64,000 bases of DNA, from the NCBI RefSeq assembly GCF_042684265.1, contig NZ_JBHULB010000016.1:62001-126000 (forward strand). Direction: 5' to 3'. The DNA is from Croceitalea marina (GTDB lineage: Bacteria; Bacteroidota; Bacteroidia; Flavobacteriales; Flavobacteriaceae). Below the pieces are notes generated by a model. It worked only from the letters and a program-made list of their open reading frames with translations, made no database searches and was not told the origin of the DNA. Shown here piece after piece: positions 8,087-16,375 of this stretch; the stretch's first letter is position 1; each line of letters begins with the position of its first letter. Both the position numbers and the translations under genes were made by a program.

Positions 8087-8649
8087 AGCGCAAACATGTA
8101 TTGCAGTGAAACACTACCAATAAAACCTTGTTCTACTTCATCACCGCTTGTTATGGCATTTATTTCTCTTCCAAAGCCAACAGTTAGCCCAATCTGAGAC
8201 TTAGTATTTTTTATGGGCAAAAAGTAACCGCCCTCTAACCAGGGTTGAATTACCAAAGTATAAGTGCCTCCAGAGGTTGGTGCATCAGTTGGGCCAATAT
8301 CCGTCCAATCAATGGTTAAACTCCAAATATCAAGGTTTATCCCCGCTATAAACTTCCCTTTTCCTGAAGGAAAATGCTTTCTATATCCTATTGAACCCCC
8401 GAAACCAGTACCCGTCTCAGTTTGATTAAAATCACTAAAATCCTTTCGGTCAACAATATTCAAACCCACTCTTAAAAGCAACGACGATTTTTTATCAAAA
8501 TAATGTTCCAAATTTAAAGTAGGAATTATACCTGCAGGGTATAGTTGTAGCGATACTCCTAAATCGGTTCTATTATCTTGATCATCTTGTGCGTTTAACG
8601 AAATAAAGCCAAATGCTACTACCAAAAAAAGTGCTATATATATCTTCAT
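8083..8649 (-). CDS. Small outer-membrane beta-barrel-like protein
   Basis: A 188-residue exported protein. MKIYIALFLVVAFGFISLNAQ is a standard signal peptide. The mature part alternates hydrophobic and polar residues in strands ending in aromatic residues (for example LGVSLQLYPAGIIPTLNLEHYF and a C-terminal FIGSVSLQYMFAL ending), as expected for an 8-stranded outer-membrane barrel of the OmpW/opacity type. It is the last gene of a minus-strand run and starts 1 base after the upstream ATP-grasp gene ends, so co-transcription is likely. No specific function can be read. Confidence 0.72.
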   Translation of the reverse strand: MKIYIALFLVVAFGFISLNAQDDQDNRTDLGVSLQLYPAGIIPTLNLEHYFDKKSSLLLRVGLNIVDRKDFSDFNQTETGTGFGGSIGYRKHFPSGKGKFIAGINLDIWSLTIDWTDIGPTDAPTSGGTYTLVIQPWLEGGYFLPIKNTKSQIGLTVGFGREINAITSGDEVEQGFIGSVSLQYMFAL

Positions 8650-8650
8650 T

Positions 8651-9697
8651 CTATACCAATTTTAATTGTTCTTCTAACAAACTATTTGCTTTTAACATAG
8701 CACGACCATCTTTAAAACTCAAATAGGGATAGCCTCTCTTATGGTTTATAATACTAATCTTGCACAAATAATTCCAGTGTTTAAAAATTTCTTTCCAAGC
8801 AAAAAACAAAGAATGCTTGGGGTCATATATGTGTGTAGCTTCGCCACCGGCGCCATTTATTTCAATTATTTTAAAGTCATTCCCCTTAGAAAGTCCATCA
8901 AAATCAGCATATAACACATCTAACCTACCATAATAAAATTCGGGTATCTGGGTACAAATACCATCAATTAAATTTTCTAAATCTTTATTATTCCGATTAC
9001 TTCTATCAATAAACTTTGCACCTCTGGTATGGCTACCGTAAGGAACCAAAATAAACTCCTCACCATCCTTTAGTACAGTATCTAACTTGTTTCCAAACTT
9101 TTTGACCAAAGCTTTCAGTTGCAAATGACTTCTAGGATTTTGTTTTATCAGTTGTAAAATACTACTGCGGTCATCACCCGTTACGGAGAGGAATTCTTTA
9201 GCAACAATACCCGTAATCTTTCCTTTTTCTTCACCCGGAACTCGCACATAAAAAATACCTACCTCATCTGGGTAGGCTATAAACTCTTGAATCAAAAAAT
9301 CTTCGGGAGTTCTATTTATGTAGGATTCTAAATCTGATTTACTTTTAATTTTATCCACGCCAAAAGCCTTCATTCCAATATCGGGCTTCGCTATTAGCGG
9401 ATATTGCAGGTTCATTTCACTTAAAAGCTTTTCTACGCTATCGATAGTAACGCTTTCCTTTTCAATCAAAACTGTTTTTGGTATGTATTCTTCTGGAATC
9501 ATATCATAGATTTCCTTTTTTGACTCCATGGCCATACCCCCATTTTTCATTAAGGGGTTGGCTGTGTTAAAAAAGAAAAAAGAACGTGCTTTAAGGGAAA
9601 AAAAGAGCCAAACCGGAAATAGAGGATAATATACTGCCCAAAGCGGCCAATATTCCCAATGGGTAAGTTTGTGCCATTTTAGTTTAAAAGAGCTCAT
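8651..9697 (-). CDS. ATP-grasp domain protein (D-Ala-D-Ala ligase-like)
   Basis: A 348-residue protein whose central part fits an ATP-grasp ligase: YPLIAKPDIGMKAFGV (ATP-binding lysine region, about 98-113), FLIQEFI (hinge), and a C-terminal metal site FKIIEINGAGGEATHIYDP. The N-terminal 50 residues are rich in Trp, Phe and Tyr (WPLWAVYYPLFPVWLFFSL) and may sit in the membrane. It is not a canonical Ddl because the D-Ala-D-Ala specificity loop is not evident; the acceptor is unknown. The start overlaps the stop of the upstream NRDE gene by one base, and such coupling suggests a shared pathway. Confidence 0.75.
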   Translation of the reverse strand: MSSFKLKWHKLTHWEYWPLWAVYYPLFPVWLFFSLKARSFFFFNTANPLMKNGGMAMESKKEIYDMIPEEYIPKTVLIEKESVTIDSVEKLLSEMNLQYPLIAKPDIGMKAFGVDKIKSKSDLESYINRTPEDFLIQEFIAYPDEVGIFYVRVPGEEKGKITGIVAKEFLSVTGDDRSSILQLIKQNPRSHLQLKALVKKFGNKLDTVLKDGEEFILVPYGSHTRGAKFIDRSNRNNKDLENLIDGICTQIPEFYYGRLDVLYADFDGLSKGNDFKIIEINGAGGEATHIYDPKHSLFFAWKEIFKHWNYLCKISIINHKRGYPYLSFKDGRAMLKANSLLEEQLKLV

Positions 9698-10419
9698 CAG
9701 AATTGACTAATCAATTGACTGGTAATCATTTCTAACTTATTGGTCTCTTGCTTCAACAAATCAATATGTTTTAGAGCGACTCTCCTCTTTTCAAGAACTG
9801 CTTGAGTAACACTAAAGGTTTTCAAGCCTGTTTGCCTATCGATTATAAACCCGTTCTGCGAATCCTGATGATTGTTCGAATGAAAGTCAATGATAGACTT
9901 TGCATCTACCTCTGCTTTATTCATAAAACTGGAGAAAAGTTCTTCTCGCTTTTGAATTATCTCTTTGTCGTAAAGTGTGGCTGACGACCAGATATAAGCT
10001 TGGTCACTTTTTAGCGTTTTCAGGTGCTTGTTTTTCCCATCCCAACGTAATTCCACCAATTTTTCTTTCTCAAAAACCAAAACCGTAAACGGTTCAATTT
10101 TGATAAGGTCGATTTCTTTCAAATAATCTTGGGGATTATTGTGACTCACGATGTCTAAAACAACTAACCCTCTACTTTTGGCATAATTATCTTTGGGCAC
10201 ATGCTTTTCAAAAGCACCGTTTAATAAAATTACTACAGCCCCGCTTTCACTAATGGCAAACCATGTACCACCAGCTTTGGGATCTTTGGGAAAGACGATT
10301 CTTTTATTATTTACTATTTCTTTTTTTGGAAAAAATGCCGATGGTCTAGAAATATGTTCATCTCTGTTCGATGTAAAGACAAAGGTATTTCCTTTGGGAA
10401 TGAAACTTACTGTACACAT
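9697..10419 (-). CDS. NRDE (TANGO2-like) family protein
   Basis: A 240-residue member of the NRDE/TANGO2 family. The protein begins MCTVSF with the N-terminal Cys and has the family-defining SNRDEHISRP (17-26), then GGTWFAI (about 50-56) and a central VLLNGAFE. The fold resembles N-terminal nucleophile hydrolases, and Cys2 could be the nucleophile after Met removal, but the reaction is not known. It overlaps the DinB gene upstream by 13 bases and the ATP-grasp gene downstream by one base, so these three are translationally coupled. Confidence 0.85.
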   Translation of the reverse strand: MCTVSFIPKGNTFVFTSNRDEHISRPSAFFPKKEIVNNKRIVFPKDPKAGGTWFAISESGAVVILLNGAFEKHVPKDNYAKSRGLVVLDIVSHNNPQDYLKEIDLIKIEPFTVLVFEKEKLVELRWDGKNKHLKTLKSDQAYIWSSATLYDKEIIQKREELFSSFMNKAEVDAKSIIDFHSNNHQDSQNGFIIDRQTGLKTFSVTQAVLEKRRVALKHIDLLKQETNKLEMITSQLISQF

Positions 10420-10892
10420 ACCTTTCTGTACTGAATTGTAGAAGGCGCAACACCAAAAGAATCTGGCAGTTCTATATTGGTCATTGTCTTAATTCCAACC
10501 TTAATCAAAGCATGATGATGGATTACATGCTCTAAATTATACATTACTTCTCTGTAATAATTTGATGTAAGACAGATTTCTTCTTCACCCAACTCATAGC
10601 GAATTTGAAGCTCTTTATTAGGCTTCTCGAGGTTTTCTTGAATATTTTCTAGTAGCGTTACGGCATAACCAATCTCCTCTTCGATTCTTTTATTCCGTTC
10701 TCTTTTGTCATAGCAAACATCAGCTTCACCATAACCGTTAATCAAACATTGGTATAATTCTATAATATGTCTTGTATGCTGACCTATAGTTGCATGAGAA
10801 AGTGATTCACAAGGCTCTGCGTAGCAATCTTTCGAGAGCTGAGATAATATTTCTTTGAATTGCTCAATTGTTTGAATTGAGGAGTTAAACAT
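10407..10892 (-). CDS. DinB family protein
   Basis: A 161-residue four-helix-bundle protein of the DinB/YfiT superfamily, generally metal-dependent thiol transferases or hydrolases. Metal-binding His candidates are in IGQHTRHIIE (about 37-46) and in LEHVIHHHALIK (about 127-138), which matches the usual three-His arrangement. The substrate is unknown; in organisms that make bacillithiol, DinB proteins can be thiol S-transferases, and a YpdA-like gene lies at 6310, but this link is an inference. It is in the middle of the minus-strand run and overlaps the NRDE gene by 13 bases. Confidence 0.8.
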   Translation of the reverse strand: MFNSSIQTIEQFKEILSQLSKDCYAEPCESLSHATIGQHTRHIIELYQCLINGYGEADVCYDKRERNKRIEEEIGYAVTLLENIQENLEKPNKELQIRYELGEEEICLTSNYYREVMYNLEHVIHHHALIKVGIKTMTNIELPDSFGVAPSTIQYRKVCVQ

Positions 10893-10895
10893 AGC

Positions 10896-11549
10896 CTATT
10901 GTATTTTTAGTTGATGATGCTTTTTGTATAATAAAAATAAAAGATAGAAAGAAAAACCGAGGTAAAGTAAACCCAATATTAAATTACTGATTTGGGCATA
11001 CTGTGTGTAATTATCCACAATTAATTTTCCTGCATAAATGAACACTAATAAACCTATTAAGGTACCAGCACCAATACCAAACATATAACCGATGAATGAT
11101 ACTGTATTGTCTTCAAGAATTTTCTTTGACTCCAAAACCTTGTTCCATGTTAACCAAAAAGGTATTTGTAATGGATTCAATGCACTAAGCAATAAACCCA
11201 GTAATATAGGGGACGTAATTTTAGGTAAAACTGATTTCGTTGGAGTTACATCATTAAAATGTAAAGCCGTTGTCAGACTAGAAAATGCCAAATATAATAG
11301 TAAGAAAAATGCCAGTGGAAATGCAATGTATATCCATTTACCCTCGAGCTTAACCTTTTGATTGCCCCAAAGGGTGAGGCGAACATAAGCCAGCTCAACA
11401 AAAATAGCTGCGAAAGCAAATAACAAAGCGTTGTTAATGCTTTGGGTAGCAGAAATATCAAAAGCAGTTATGTTTAGACTTCCTAGAGGTAATGCTCCAA
11501 GAAAACTAATTAAAAGACCGGCAACACAAACTTTCAAAATTTTAAACAT
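10896..11549 (-). CDS. LysE family transporter
   Basis: A 217-residue inner-membrane protein with about six hydrophobic segments. The N-terminus VAGLLISFLGALPLGSLNITAF carries the LysE/RhtB-type proline-glycine motif. Members export amino acids or related small molecules. The substrate is not evident. It is 3 bases upstream of the DinB gene and 30 bases downstream of the YHS gene, so it may be the last part of the Rieske operon's transcript or the first of the following run. Confidence 0.78.
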   Translation of the reverse strand: MFKILKVCVAGLLISFLGALPLGSLNITAFDISATQSINNALLFAFAAIFVELAYVRLTLWGNQKVKLEGKWIYIAFPLAFFLLLYLAFSSLTTALHFNDVTPTKSVLPKITSPILLGLLLSALNPLQIPFWLTWNKVLESKKILEDNTVSFIGYMFGIGAGTLIGLLVFIYAGKLIVDNYTQYAQISNLILGLLYLGFSFYLLFLLYKKHHQLKIQ

Positions 11550-11579
11550 AAACTACATTTCAAATCAAGAAGAAAGTTC

Positions 11580-12020
11580 TTAATTCTTGATTTTTTCCCA
11601 GTTCTTATCCGCCTTAATTTTTAGTACTTCTGGAGACTCATTGTTCCAAAGCGCCAAAGTATTTGTTTTGCCAGAATTATAAAACAGCAGTAATTCTCCA
11701 TCTCGTATTTCAAAAGTCTCAGGGTTAACGGAAACCTTTTTACTTGAAACAGCAACAGCATATGCACAATAACCTCCATATTTGGGAAGATACTTTTTTG
11801 GATTACCCTTAAACTTTTCAAGATTCTCTTGACTTGAAAACTTGAACTTTACATTATCATATTCCGCGGTGTATTTCTCATCACCAACAGTAGCCTTATT
11901 ATCAAAATAGGCAACTACATCATAGCCCTTAGCAACATAACCCTTCTTTGTATTATAATCTATAGATTGGGCAATACTGTTAAACCCAATTAAAAAAGCT
12001 ACAACAACTATTCTACTCAT
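11580..12020 (-). CDS. Exported YHS domain protein
   Basis: A 146-residue secreted protein. MSRIVVVAFLIGFNSIAQ is a signal peptide. The mature part is a YHS-type domain: GYVAKGYDVVAYF (about 27-39), YDNVKFKFSSQENLEKFKGNPKKYLP (about 54-80), and YGGYCAYAVA with one Cys, typical of exported members thought to bind metal or help assemble redox proteins. It is the last gene of the tight Rieske operon, only 1 base after the preceding gene, which suggests a periplasmic partner for those redox proteins. Confidence 0.85.
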   Translation of the reverse strand: MSRIVVVAFLIGFNSIAQSIDYNTKKGYVAKGYDVVAYFDNKATVGDEKYTAEYDNVKFKFSSQENLEKFKGNPKKYLPKYGGYCAYAVAVSSKKVSVNPETFEIRDGELLLFYNSGKTNTLALWNNESPEVLKIKADKNWEKIKN

Positions 12021-12021
12021 C

Positions 12022-12807
12022 TTAATAAATTAAAGATTTTTTGTCTAATTTTTCAATTTGGCCAACATCAACGCGCATCACTTTCCAATCGCCAATTTCA
12101 TCTGCCACACCAGAAATAATGGATGGTTGACCTATATATGGTAGTATGTCTTTATGAATAGGATTTCCTTTCAAATCAGTTAACAAAAAATAGTCTTCAA
12201 TACCATTTTCATCACTTGAGACCAATACAGGTGGTACTCCACCCGAAATACAAAGAGAAGCACAACTTCTGTGAATTTTACCAAAACCGGGCTTCATTAC
12301 CCCAAAATAGCATTTTGGGTCTATAATTTCCCCTTCAATTTTTAACTGCCCTAGTGAATTGGGCGAAAAATTTATTGAACTCCTACGATTACCGATACTC
12401 ACTTTTTGACTATCATCAATTTCCAATAAGGTTTTACCATTATAGTAAATCAATTGACCTTCGATATTTAGATGTTTTCCGTTTAGGTTACCCTCTTTCT
12501 CTCGAAGGTCTTTTAAATAGGCATTTGGTCCAAATTTGCCAAAACCTAATAAGACCAAATCTTTAAATTCACTACCTGAAAGGGAAACACGGAGCATTGG
12601 ATAAGGCGATTCATGGTAAATACCAGAAAGTTTAGTAGGATTACCAAAGTCGAAAGCACTGTTCACAGCTGATTTTTGAAAAAATCCGAACAAAAATGCT
12701 CCACCAGCAAGAATCAATAAGGATGCGATAACAAATTTTTTTAACGATTTTTTCGTTTTTGAACCAACCTCATCAACATAACCGATATAAAACTCGTCAT
12801 TCTTCAT
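12022..12807 (-). CDS. Membrane-anchored protein with conserved Cys/Gly motif (Rieske operon)
   Basis: A 261-residue protein with one membrane segment (about 25-43, FVIASLLILAGGAFLFGFF) and a large domain outside. Its most telling part is GEIIDPKCYFGVMKPG (about 158-173) followed by GKIHRSCASLCISGGVPPVL: three Cys and a His in a compact motif, which could bind a metal or cluster. I know similar unnamed proteins next to cytochrome-b-like and Rieske genes in other bacteria, but this recollection was not checked. It lies 2 bases after the Rieske/ferric-reductase gene and 1 base before the YHS gene, so it almost certainly acts with them. Function unknown. Confidence 0.7.
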   Translation of the reverse strand: MKNDEFYIGYVDEVGSKTKKSLKKFVIASLLILAGGAFLFGFFQKSAVNSAFDFGNPTKLSGIYHESPYPMLRVSLSGSEFKDLVLLGFGKFGPNAYLKDLREKEGNLNGKHLNIEGQLIYYNGKTLLEIDDSQKVSIGNRRSSINFSPNSLGQLKIEGEIIDPKCYFGVMKPGFGKIHRSCASLCISGGVPPVLVSSDENGIEDYFLLTDLKGNPIHKDILPYIGQPSIISGVADEIGDWKVMRVDVGQIEKLDKKSLIY

Positions 12808-12809
12808 AG

Positions 12810-13838
12810 CTAACAGGTAATTGGGGTTACTTCGGTACCTTCGGCAAATGCTTCTGGATTAATGTAAACCATATCATTCTCAATTTTTAATTCATAGGTT
12901 TTTACCTTTTCGGTAAATGGAGGTGGCGATTGCCCATTATGTGCCAAGTATTGATATCCGTGCCAAGGACAAGTAATACACCCATCAACAATTTTACCTT
13001 CTCCTAAAGGCCCTCCTTGATGTTTACAAACATTATGAACCGCAGAAAGTTTTCCTTCATTTTTAAAAATAGCCACACGCTCATTTTCTACGGTAAATAT
13101 CTTAGCTCTACTTTCTTCAATCTCATTAGGGTGACAAACTTCTAACCAGCCATCTTTTTGAACAGCAATACATCTATCTACTTTTGATTCTTTAAAGGCC
13201 GTCTTAAGATGTAATCCGCAAATCACTACAAAACCAACCAACAATACACTAATAGTAAAAGGTGATGTTTCTTGTTGAAAAGCTCCTAAAGAAACATGCA
13301 TAACTACTAATGCATAGGCCAAATAAACCATCATGTGTAGCCGTTTCCAGGTTTTTGCCGATAGATTGTGCAAAAAGAAATCGTGGCTTGTTGATGCCAT
13401 CACGAATAAAATCAACAATGCTAAAAAGCCAAGTACTTGAAATGGAAAATTGGTCAATGATCCATAATCCATGTTCGAAGTAAAAATGGCATAAATAGGA
13501 TTTACATTGCCAATTGCATGAAATTGAATAGTCGCAAACACACCGTGTATTAACGCTGCTAAAAACATACTGACCCCAAAATGCCTGCGATTATAGAGCA
13601 ACGGCATAAACTGAGAATTCAATCTTGTTAGCGGGCCAATGACTAAAATGATATGCAGCATTAGAATCGCCAAAGACCCAAAAGCTCGAATAATTATAGT
13701 CTCTGCAGTCATTTCAGGATTGGTCACAAAACTCAATACAAAAAATATTACCAAATACATTACCATTGCTATGGCAATCCATTTATCGTAGACTTTCTTA
13801 TGCTTATTCCAGAGTACTAGTTTATAATCGAGTCCCAT
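12810..13838 (-). CDS. Ferric-reductase-like transmembrane domain fused to Rieske [2Fe-2S] domain
   Basis: A 342-residue integral membrane redox protein. Residues about 20-210 contain six membrane helices of the ferric-reductase-like/MsrQ type with candidate heme-ligand His62, His98, His168 and His181 in adjacent helices. Residues about 222-330 form a Rieske domain with C271-K-H273 and C290-P-W-H293, the spacing of ferredoxin-like Rieske clusters, predicted on the cytoplasmic side. The fusion would pass electrons between the [2Fe-2S] cluster and membrane hemes or quinone. It overlaps the next gene upstream by one base. Electron donor and acceptor are inferred only; other Rieske fusions in this operon are obvious candidates. 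Confidence 0.85.
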   Translation of the reverse strand: MGLDYKLVLWNKHKKVYDKWIAIAMVMYLVIFFVLSFVTNPEMTAETIIIRAFGSLAILMLHIILVIGPLTRLNSQFMPLLYNRRHFGVSMFLAALIHGVFATIQFHAIGNVNPIYAIFTSNMDYGSLTNFPFQVLGFLALLILFVMASTSHDFFLHNLSAKTWKRLHMMVYLAYALVVMHVSLGAFQQETSPFTISVLLVGFVVICGLHLKTAFKESKVDRCIAVQKDGWLEVCHPNEIEESRAKIFTVENERVAIFKNEGKLSAVHNVCKHQGGPLGEGKIVDGCITCPWHGYQYLAHNGQSPPPFTEKVKTYELKIENDMVYINPEAFAEGTEVTPITC

Positions 13839-14194
13839 TAAAATACAATTTTAAAAAGTTCTTCTTTCCTGATTCCATCTATAACCACTACTCCCTTAGT
13901 TGATTCAGAAATCGAAAATTCATATTTTCCTGTTCCTCTTAACTGCCCTAATAACCTTCCTGAATATCCCTGAGCATCTAATTCATAAACCAGAGGAGAA
14001 GGACTCTGAAATGGTTGTTTTAGTTCTATTTGTACTACATTACTTTTTAACGCAGCCGTGAGCTGTTCGGTATTGACACTTCCAGATGTTGAAGGAAAAT
14101 TTAAATCTTTCAGTGCCATAGTCAGCAGTATTGGTATTACTAGTACTATGACCAACCATATATACTTATGGGATTTTCTTTGACTTGAAATCAT
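13838..14194 (-). CDS. Small membrane-anchored hypothetical protein
   Basis: A 118-residue protein with a single N-terminal membrane anchor (about 11-27, IWLVIVLVIPILLTMAL) and a short exported domain that looks mostly beta (VQIELKQPFQSPSPLVYEL, GKYEFSISESTKGVVVI). No Cys or catalytic motif is present. Both ends overlap neighbours: 4 bases with the upstream 70-residue gene and 1 base with the ferric-reductase gene. It is unrecognised, and its function is suggested only by membership of the Rieske operon. Confidence 0.65.
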   Translation of the reverse strand: MISSQRKSHKYIWLVIVLVIPILLTMALKDLNFPSTSGSVNTEQLTAALKSNVVQIELKQPFQSPSPLVYELDAQGYSGRLLGQLRGTGKYEFSISESTKGVVVIDGIRKEELFKIVF

Positions 14195-14403
14195 CTTGTT
14201 CTTGATTTAAGAAGTTTTCCCATTAAAAAAGGCCATGTAGCGATTGTCCCTGGAAGTAATAACAACCGAACTTTCTTTTTACTTTCTTTTAATAGGGGGT
14301 CTATTTTAACTGCTCCTGCAAAAACAAAATACAGTCCAAAAAGTAACCCAATACTAAAGTAAATACCTAATACCGCTAAAAAAATAGAAATAATTATCTG
14401 CAT
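14191..14403 (-). CDS. Small hydrophobic membrane protein
   Basis: A 70-residue protein with one or two membrane helices (IIISIFLAVLGIYFSIGLLFGLYFVFAG at about 3-30, then a shorter hydrophobic part LLLLPGTIATWPFLMG at 47-62) and a basic tail SRTR. Its close packing (1 base after the thiamine-diphosphate gene, 4-base overlap with the next) supports a real gene. It may be a membrane-assembly or anchor subunit for the redox proteins; no direct evidence. Confidence 0.65.
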   Translation of the reverse strand: MQIIISIFLAVLGIYFSIGLLFGLYFVFAGAVKIDPLLKESKKKVRLLLLPGTIATWPFLMGKLLKSRTR

Positions 14404-14404
14404 C

Positions 14405-16357
14405 TTAAATAAGGTTTACATCGGTCATTATTTCTAGTATTGCAGCACCATCTTGTTCAAACATATTCTTCATTTCTTTTTCTAAATCATCCTGATTTTC
14501 AACACGTTTGCCCCAAGCACCACATGAACTTGCAAATTCTGCAAAATTAGGATTAGAAAGTGACGTTTTCCAAACATCAAACTCGCCGGCCCTTTGTTCT
14601 TTGGAAATTTTACCTAGTTCATGATTATTCAAAACAATTAACTTTACAGGCATATTGTATTTAACAAGGGTAGTTATTTCTGCCAAGTATTGACATAAAC
14701 CCCCATCACCGGCAACTGCGATGACCGGTCTTGAATTACCAACCGCCGACCATGCCCCAATGGCTGCTGGTAAGGCAAAACCAATAGACCCTAGATAACC
14801 TGACATTAAAAAATCTTGATTTGTAGGTTCAAAATATCGTCCAAAAGAATAGGCATTATTACCAACATCTACGCACATAACAGCATTCTCAGGAGTTAAC
14901 TTATTCATTGTTTCAAAAACAGCAATTGAACTAATTCCCTTATCTGAAGTTTCTAAAAGGCGTTTTGCTTTTTCTTCCTTCCATATCTTCCATCTCGCTG
15001 CAATTTCCTCGGTTTGATTCAGTGTATTTACTTTTCCTTTTAGTTCCCTATTAAAAATCTCAAGAGTTCTTGAAATTTCGCCCCAAACGGCTACCTCAAC
15101 CTTATGGAACTTGCTTAAGGCCATTGGGTCAAAATCAATTTGAATTATTGGTTTTTTGGGTGTTATGCCCGTATGGTTTGAAAAAGAGGCACCAAATACT
15201 AATAACAAATCAGCTTCGTTCATAAACCAAGAAGCAATTGGGGTTCCGCTGCGCCCTAGAACACCACCACCTAAAGGATGACTGTCTGCAATAAGTCCTT
15301 TTCCCTTAAAGGTAGTAACTACTGCCGCATTTAAACTTTCAGCAAATTTTACAACTTCTTTTTTATGCGCCCTAGCCCCGTGCCCCATGATGATTACCGG
15401 ACGTTTCGATTTTTTGATTAATTCAATCGCATCATTTACCGCATCCTTTGGCGGTGCAATCTCCATCTGGGTAATTCTCTTATCTGGAGTTTGGGCAATA
15501 GCATTGGGCTTCGCCAATTTCTCTTGTACCTCATCGGGAAAAGTTAAATGCGAAACATCACGTTTTAGAATGGCACTTTTCACTGCTAAAGACATTAATT
15601 CTGCATGTTTACTATCGCTTTGTACCCTTTGATTAAATTCAGCTACGGTACTAAAACCTCTAACCAAATCTACCTCCTGAAAATTACCGGTTCCAACCAC
15701 TTGTGTGGCAACCTGACCGGTAAGTGCTAAAAGTGGGGCTCTATCGACCTTAGCATCCCACATACCGGTGTACATATTAGTTGCTCCGGGGCCAGCAATT
15801 GAAAAACAAGCTGCAGGTTTGCCAGTCAATTTACCATAAGCTGAGGCAGCAAAAGCTGCAGCACCTTCATGACGTATACCATAAAAGCTTAAGTTTCCTT
15901 TTTGTTCTTGGCGTTTCATAGCATCGGCAAAACCCAAATTAGAATGCCCCACCATACCAAATACTTTTGTTACTCCCCAATTGACCATAGTTTCTACCAT
16001 AATATCAGAAACTGTGGCTTGATGGTCTGCTTCCTCTTCAACCCCAACATATATTGCATTATTTTCTTCCTTAACTTCAAAAGTTTCTATACCATCATCA
16101 AAACCTCCTGGTGAATTTCCTGTGCAAGGATGATAGTCCCACCCGTGCCATGGACAACGTAGCATTCCATTTTCAATAGTACCTTCTCCTAAAGGACCCC
16201 CTTGATGAGGACATTTATTATCTAAAGCAGAAAATTTACCTTCAAAATGGGTGAGACAAATGCCTTTATGGGCAGCAGTTACCGTTTTAACGCGACCTTC
16301 TGGAAGTTCGCTCTTATTATTTAGTACTTTATGCCAAATGATTTTCTTTTTCTGCAT
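14405..16357 (-). CDS. Rieske [2Fe-2S] domain fused to thiamine-diphosphate enzyme (pyruvate oxidase/acetolactate synthase superfamily)
   Basis: A 650-residue fusion. Residues 1-105 are a Rieske domain with C49-P-H51 and C68-P-W-H71. Residues about 113-650 are a complete three-domain ThDP enzyme: catalytic Glu164 (GIRHEGAAAF), SIAGPGATN, a central FAD/nucleotide-type domain, and the ThDP/Mg motif starting GDG at 550-552 and ending NN at 577-578. The family includes pyruvate oxidase, acetolactate synthase and sulfoacetaldehyde acetyltransferase; the sequence YGKLTG...DAKVDRAPLLALTGQV most recalls pyruvate oxidase. A fused Rieske domain would let electrons from oxidative decarboxylation leave directly, plausibly to the Rieske/ferric-reductase protein 2 genes away. 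Substrate unknown. Confidence 0.85.
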   Translation of the reverse strand: MQKKKIIWHKVLNNKSELPEGRVKTVTAAHKGICLTHFEGKFSALDNKCPHQGGPLGEGTIENGMLRCPWHGWDYHPCTGNSPGGFDDGIETFEVKEENNAIYVGVEEEADHQATVSDIMVETMVNWGVTKVFGMVGHSNLGFADAMKRQEQKGNLSFYGIRHEGAAAFAASAYGKLTGKPAACFSIAGPGATNMYTGMWDAKVDRAPLLALTGQVATQVVGTGNFQEVDLVRGFSTVAEFNQRVQSDSKHAELMSLAVKSAILKRDVSHLTFPDEVQEKLAKPNAIAQTPDKRITQMEIAPPKDAVNDAIELIKKSKRPVIIMGHGARAHKKEVVKFAESLNAAVVTTFKGKGLIADSHPLGGGVLGRSGTPIASWFMNEADLLLVFGASFSNHTGITPKKPIIQIDFDPMALSKFHKVEVAVWGEISRTLEIFNRELKGKVNTLNQTEEIAARWKIWKEEKAKRLLETSDKGISSIAVFETMNKLTPENAVMCVDVGNNAYSFGRYFEPTNQDFLMSGYLGSIGFALPAAIGAWSAVGNSRPVIAVAGDGGLCQYLAEITTLVKYNMPVKLIVLNNHELGKISKEQRAGEFDVWKTSLSNPNFAEFASSCGAWGKRVENQDDLEKEMKNMFEQDGAAILEIMTDVNLI

Positions 16358-16375
16358 GTGATTAATACTTATTTA

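Noticed and set aside
14405..16357. Glyoxylate carboligase linked to the glycerate kinase at 18639
   Set aside because: The enzyme keeps the catalytic Glu (Glu164, RHEGAAAF) that is replaced by Val in glyoxylate carboligase, and no tartronate semialdehyde reductase is nearby.
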